Shown one piece after another: positions 59,131 to 64,000 of a DNA stretch of 64,000 nucleotides. A program made the translations under genes and the position numbers. Under the pieces are notes generated by a model. The model worked only from the letters and a program-made list of their open reading frames with translations. It did not search any database and was not told the origin of the DNA. Numbering within the stretch: the first letter of the stretch is position 1; each line of letters begins with the position of its first letter. The DNA is from Apus apus (lineage: Eukaryota > Chordata > Aves > Apodiformes > Apodidae). The stretch lies in NCBI RefSeq assembly GCF_020740795.1, contig NC_067285.1, forward strand, positions 16,546,001 to 16,610,000, read 5' to 3'.

Positions 59131-62100
59131 CGGGGTGCCGGTAGCCCCGTGTCTGTGCTGAGAATGGGGCCAGAAGCGTCGGTGGGTGGGTGTGTGCATC
59201 AGTACCTGCAGGGCTCCTCTACGTACAGCCTTTTCTAATGCAGCCTGAAATCTCCTGCCTTGGTCAGTTTCCTTCTGGAAGTGTGACAGTGTTCAGAGCG
59301 TTTCTGAAATACCATTACTTCGATGGCTATTTCTGTTTTTCTCCTCCAATTCCACATACTGCCAAACAGTGTAGCCTGCACGTTGAAGAGAAGGTTTTGT
59401 TTAATCTTTCCTTTTAGAGAGGAACGTGTTGCTTGACCTTCAGTTTGATCTGAGGAGGGAAGGGCAGGGCCTGGAGGGAGTGAATTTGGGGTACAGAGCA
59501 GGCAAAAGTGTAAAAGGGATTTTAATACTGGACGTGTGCTGATGCTTTTCTGGTTAGAGATGTTTGAAATAAGTGAAAAAGCCCGGACACTAGCATACTG
59601 GGGAGAGAGAGCTGTGAATTTGCATGTTATCTCGTTGGGGAGGTAGGGAGAACCTGTATGCAAGGAACTGGAAGAGGCAGTCTGTGGCAGCAGGGCGGTG
59701 AGCACGGTGCTGCTGGCCAGCGCTGCAGGGGGATGGTGCCTGCTGGAGAGCGTGGGCCGGGGGGGAACCCGATGCCGAGAACTGATGGAAGAGAAATGTA
59801 CATTGCATGTGAAATGGGTCATTTTTGCACTGTGCAGCAGATGATTTTGTGGGTGGCAGCGTATGTCTGCACTGGGTCTTGTGCGGGTCCTCCAGCAATG
59901 AGCGTTGTGTGGGAGGCTGGCATGAATCAGTCCTCAAAGCAGGGCTTGTCGGGGGATGGCCCAGCCATCACCCAGGGGCTGCTTATGGGGTCAGCCTGAT
60001 GTGGGAGGCCAGGGGGGAGCACACTGCTCTCCCTTTACTATTGCTTAAACGCAGCCAGTATTAGGAGTGCAACGTGGAAGTGTAGAAGCTGAGCATCACA
60101 AGGAGCTTCACCTGTGAGAGTTTGTGAGCTCAGGCTGAGAGAAAGTAGCTGAGATACTTTTAGACTTGAGTTGTCCCTGGGGGCAGTTTAGCTGTGTTTC
60201 AGCGAACAAGCCCAGGCCGGTTGGAGCTGATGTCTGGAAAAAAACACACACAAAAAACCTCAGCAACAAAATGCAAAATATAATTGTAGTTTCACTACTA
60301 TCTCCAGGATAGAGTTCATATGAGAGGAACCTGTGTAAAAGGCATACAGAGAATCAGGCTACACAGTGGAAGAAGGAGTGTTCGGAAAGAAGTGTGGATG
60401 AGGAGAACTGTAGAAGGGGCAAGGGACAATATGAATCTCTTACGCTTATTATACCTTTGAAATATGTCTAATTTTTTTTAAATTTAAAAAATTTAATTAA
60501 AAAATATGCTGCTACCTTACAAAAACAACAGTGTTTAAAATTAGAACTGTAGCTGTCTGTTCAGCTATGCCTGTTAAAATTTGTGAAGTGCTGTGTGAAA
60601 CTGAAAACTCTAAAATCCCACATCTAATTTCAATATCTATTTTAATGAACAAAAGCATTTACATAAAATGGAGCATTATTTTCTGCAGAAGATCTGGGTT
60701 TTACTGGCTGAACACTGTAAATCAAATAAATAAATTCTATGTGCAGTTACGTAAGGCTACAACATAAAGTCATCCATTGATGGCCAGTTGTGGAAGCCAT
60801 TGTTGCTGTTTCATGTAATTACTGAAATTACATTAATTTAATTATGTGAAATAGAGTATTTTGGTAATTTGCGATCTGCAATGTTGAGACAATATTTACA
60901 GCATCGTGACATGAAATGAGATACCAAAGTATCTACTTAAACAGCAGAACAATACAAGAGGCTTGAGGTGGGCAGTTCAGGTAAGTAGCATGAGGTAGTA
61001 CTAAATGCTGAAGATTGTAGGATATGCAGGATCTTACTTATCCTTAATTGTTCATATTGAGATCTTACTATCTTCTTAATGCATCCATACTTCACAAAGG
61101 AAGTGTAGGTTTTTTTAGTGCTCTATGTAGATTCTATGGAAACATGTTTCTGCTCTTGTTTTTCTTCCTGTGTTTTGTTTGCTGGTTTGGTGTAGCTGGC
61201 ACTGCCAGGGTGCTGTTTCCTACCCTGCTAGAAGAATGGTGGAACTTGTGCTTACGATAACAAAAATAACAACATATATTAATATATAATGGTTTTATGT
61301 GTAATTTATGGATAAGGAACAACATACAGACTGATCCTGCAGGTGATTTTCTAGTGCTGAGATCCACTTGTGTAGGAATATGAGACACAGGTCCTTTATA
61401 GGAGGAATCAAGGAACAGCTAGTAGAATTGGGATTATTTACTGTTAAGGAGAGTAAATTAGCTCCAAAAGATTGCTTTGCATTTCATGAAATATAAAATT
61501 AAGATACTGTAATTGATTAACTTATTTTTCTTTTACAATTTAAAGTGGATAAATGTATTGATTTAAAATTGCTGGTATTTAACTTTTATCTCTAAATTTA
61601 GTGGCACTCACTGAGTCATTATAAATGAGACTTAAATCAACTGTATAATATGCCTTTCATTAAATAGGCAGACAGTGTATATAGCAGGCAGCATTAATTT
61701 TTATTTCAGCAGACTGAAACTTTTATCAACATCTTTATAGCTTTGGTGGCTAACTAAATTATAGGAATGACAACACCTGTTACAGGCTTGTCACTCTCAC
61801 CTTTTTATATAACATGTTAATATCTTATAATTAATGTTGTATAGGTACTTTTGGGCTTTGCAAAATGAGAAAAAGTTGTCAGTGCATTTCCAATCTTTAT
61901 AAAGGAAAAGAAAAACAACAAAAAGAAAGAAAGGCAATTCCCATATTCCTCTAAAAATATGTATGAGTATATTAAAAAGTTAATGAAAAAACCCTTCAGG
62001 TCCTCAGTGAAGTTCTTATAAAGAAATATTAACAAAATTTCAAGTGTCAGTTTTTAAGAGTGTGCTCACACTTCTTGAATATTCTGTTTGATATGCCAAG

Positions 62101-64000
62101 GTAATTAATAAGGTAAATTCCATTAAGTAGAAATAATTGACTTTATCTGCTGGTTGGCTAGTTTTGTATTTGTCAAAACAGATCAAAGTGGATCTCAACA
62201 GAGTAGATGTTGTTCTGCCAGTGTCCTGATATACTTTACTTAGGAGTCTCTTTGAGCTTGTGGTAATATGTAATATTTCAATGTCCTTTTTTAAAAAGAA
62301 AGTAATTACCTCTTAAACTCTATCTTGGCAATGTAATGTATAAGCATATGGTAGACTTCTTCTGAACACTTCATCTCAAGAGCTTTGTGTCGCCAAGTTT
62401 GCCGTGTTCTGTGTTCCCTGTCCACAGCCTGTCAGAGGAGTACCTCCATGCCCGTAATCAGTTCACAAATAAGGAGGTGTTACATGTATTGATGTATCCG
62501 TAAGTGGGATGTAATCTGTTGCCTTTGACCCATCATTGCAGCTCAGAAGCACTTCTCAAAAGTCAGTGGAAAAATGCTTTTAAGCAACTTCTCTGTTCCT
62601 CTGCTCCTGAAACCTGTCATCACTAAGCTGTGACCTGGTAGATGTTAAGACCATCTTCTAGATTGCTGCAAGTTGTGCTGGCCATGAAAGTTCTTTGCAG
62701 GGCTATTAGAGGGCCTGTGAGGAAGACTTCTCACTGGCCTATCTCCGGCTAGAGGAATCACACCAACCAGCTGTTAGGTTGATTAATTTCTGTCTGATGG
62801 TGCAGCTACGCTGTGGTCACCTTCCACTGACCTAGGACTGCAGGGCACTGGTAAAGGCAGCTCTGAGCCACCCAGCTGCAAAGCAAGATGACTTCCGCAT
62901 GGGCTGCTTTTTCCTCATTCAGAATGAACAGAGTTTGGAGGAGGATGTACATTTGTTGTGAGCCTCATAAACGAGTATGGGTGAAGTGTTAGAAGCAATT
63001 GATAACTGTTCTTCCTGAACTTCTGTCCTTGTGTTGTGGAAAAGCTGAAGATAAAAGGTACACTTCAGCAAGGCATCATTAGATGAATAAATTTAGGAAG
63101 TGAAGGTAGCAGTAGTGGTCCCAGCAAGACTATTTTGTCCTCTCCTGATCAAGACTTCTAAGAAAATTCAGAGGTAGAAATACAAAGGGAGAGTCTAATT
63201 CTGCTGCTTTAACTGAGCTGTGTTACACTGTGCAACTGCAAGTGCTTTGACCAGACTGGGGCTTGTAATTTATATTTTTGAGATATTTCTTTATTCATTG
63301 AGGCAGCCTGTCCAAAGCCAAGTGAACAAGGTACCTAAAATACCCTTTGGAGTATGACAGGATGCTCTGAAGCCTCAGTGTAACTTGTGTTTACCAAAAG
63401 TATACACTGTTATTATTAGCAGGCGTGATTTAGTTATATGATCCTGTATCTTTAGCAGAACAGTTATTAAGCAGTAGCAAAGACAGTAGGAATGGCTTCT
63501 CTAGATGTGGGAAGATGCTACAACATTAACACAGTTGGAGACTGGGAAATATTTTTTCTGAGCACTTTGCCGGTGGGCTGTTGGGATTTGTGATGTGGTT
63601 GTCCTCATTTTTGCCCTGTGGTGTTACTTATCAGGTATAATTGTCTAAAGGTTTTTTTCTGTGTTCTCATTATTTTGGTTTTGGATTATGAACCAACAAT
63701 TTGCATTTTTCTCTATAGCTCTGTCTTGTTTTAAATACAGAGCAAATGTAAAATGTCTACTTCATGCTGTGAGTCAAAACAGCATAAGAGTGCATGCTGG
63801 AGACTGATCAATCTGGCATTTATATATTCAGTGGCAGAACTGCAGTTCTGATTTCTGTAGGCTAGCCTGATTTTTCAGGCAGATTTGCCACTGGTGACAA
63901 AATGTATTTCAGAAGGTGAAGATTCGTTTCCATTGCTTCGAGTTTCAACATAGTACTTCTCTAGTTTTTATAAAGCCTGAAACTGTTTATGGGTAATTGT
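58579..64000 (+). other. EXOC6: EXOC6 intron 1 (incomplete)
   Basis: It begins with a GC-rich stretch to about 59.1 kb and then turns AT-rich. There is no match to EXOC6 exon 2, so the intron continues past the window. One exon-like segment at 62428-62499 is described separately. An A/C-rich tract lies at about 60237-60275. Confidence 0.8.
62428..62499 (+). other. Candidate cassette exon in EXOC6 intron 1
   Basis: A pyrimidine-rich acceptor (ttccctgtccacag) is followed by 72 bases and a near-ideal donor (CC|gtaagt). In the phase set by EXOC6 exon 1 the segment is fully open, encoding Ser, then LSEEYLHARNQF, TNKEVLHVLMY, then a Pro completed by the next exon. Its length keeps the downstream frame. 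No known EXOC6 isoform with this insert comes to mind. It may be a cryptic, never-used exon. Confidence 0.25.

Noticed and set aside
58159-59199. 346-codon minus-strand frame over the EXOC6 CpG island
   Set aside because: Low-complexity Arg/Pro/Gly/Ala translation opposite a real exon; typical GC-rich artefact.
1-64000. tRNA, rRNA, CRISPR, or bacterial or phage-type systems
   Set aside because: Nothing of this kind is visible; the window is ordinary vertebrate nuclear DNA with two genes.

Overview
The window looks like bird nuclear DNA. It carries two vertebrate genes with GT-AG introns. Its recognisable transposons are CR1 LINEs whose 3' ends carry the ATTCTRTG-type tail, plus a few very old MIR-like SINE remnants. 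No primate- or rodent-type repeats are visible. A crocodilian or turtle cannot be fully excluded, but the compact spacing and CR1 content favour a bird. The species cannot be named from the sequence.

Layout. Bases 1-1890 are AT-rich flank with no gene. From about 1.9 kb a CpG island leads into HHEX, a haematopoietically expressed homeobox gene with four coding exons on the + strand: 3142-3526, 5162-5340, 5572-5622 and 7253-7486. Together they encode an intact protein of about 282 residues. The 3' UTR runs to an AATAAA at 8461. A second GC-rich block without a recognisable gene follows (about 8.6-11.1 kb). The next 45 kb (about 11-56 kb) is non-coding. It holds three sizeable decayed CR1 copies (20.0-21.1, 27.9-29.0 and 29.0-29.4 kb), short CR1 tails, MIR-like relics, T/G-rich low-complexity tracts and several stretches that read like conserved regulatory DNA. 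The last 8 kb begins EXOC6 (exocyst subunit Sec15A), also on +. An alternative first coding exon lies at 56248-56369 in AT-rich DNA, and the canonical first exon lies at 58496-58578 inside a CpG island. Both end in the same splice phase. The remaining EXOC6 exons lie beyond the window, in line with a long intron 1.

The HHEX-EXOC6 order and orientation match the conserved vertebrate arrangement (from general knowledge). The two proteins do not share a pathway. HHEX is a transcriptional repressor of endoderm, liver, blood and endothelium; EXOC6 acts in vesicle tethering at the plasma membrane. The space between them most likely holds HHEX control elements.

I found no new gene system such as a defence locus or gene cluster. 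The observations most worth following are the EXOC6 alternative first exon with a bird-specific-looking N-terminus, a possible frame-preserving 72-nt cassette exon in EXOC6 intron 1 (62428-62499), and a perfect 14-bp inverted repeat of homeodomain-type sites in HHEX intron 3 (5868-5921).
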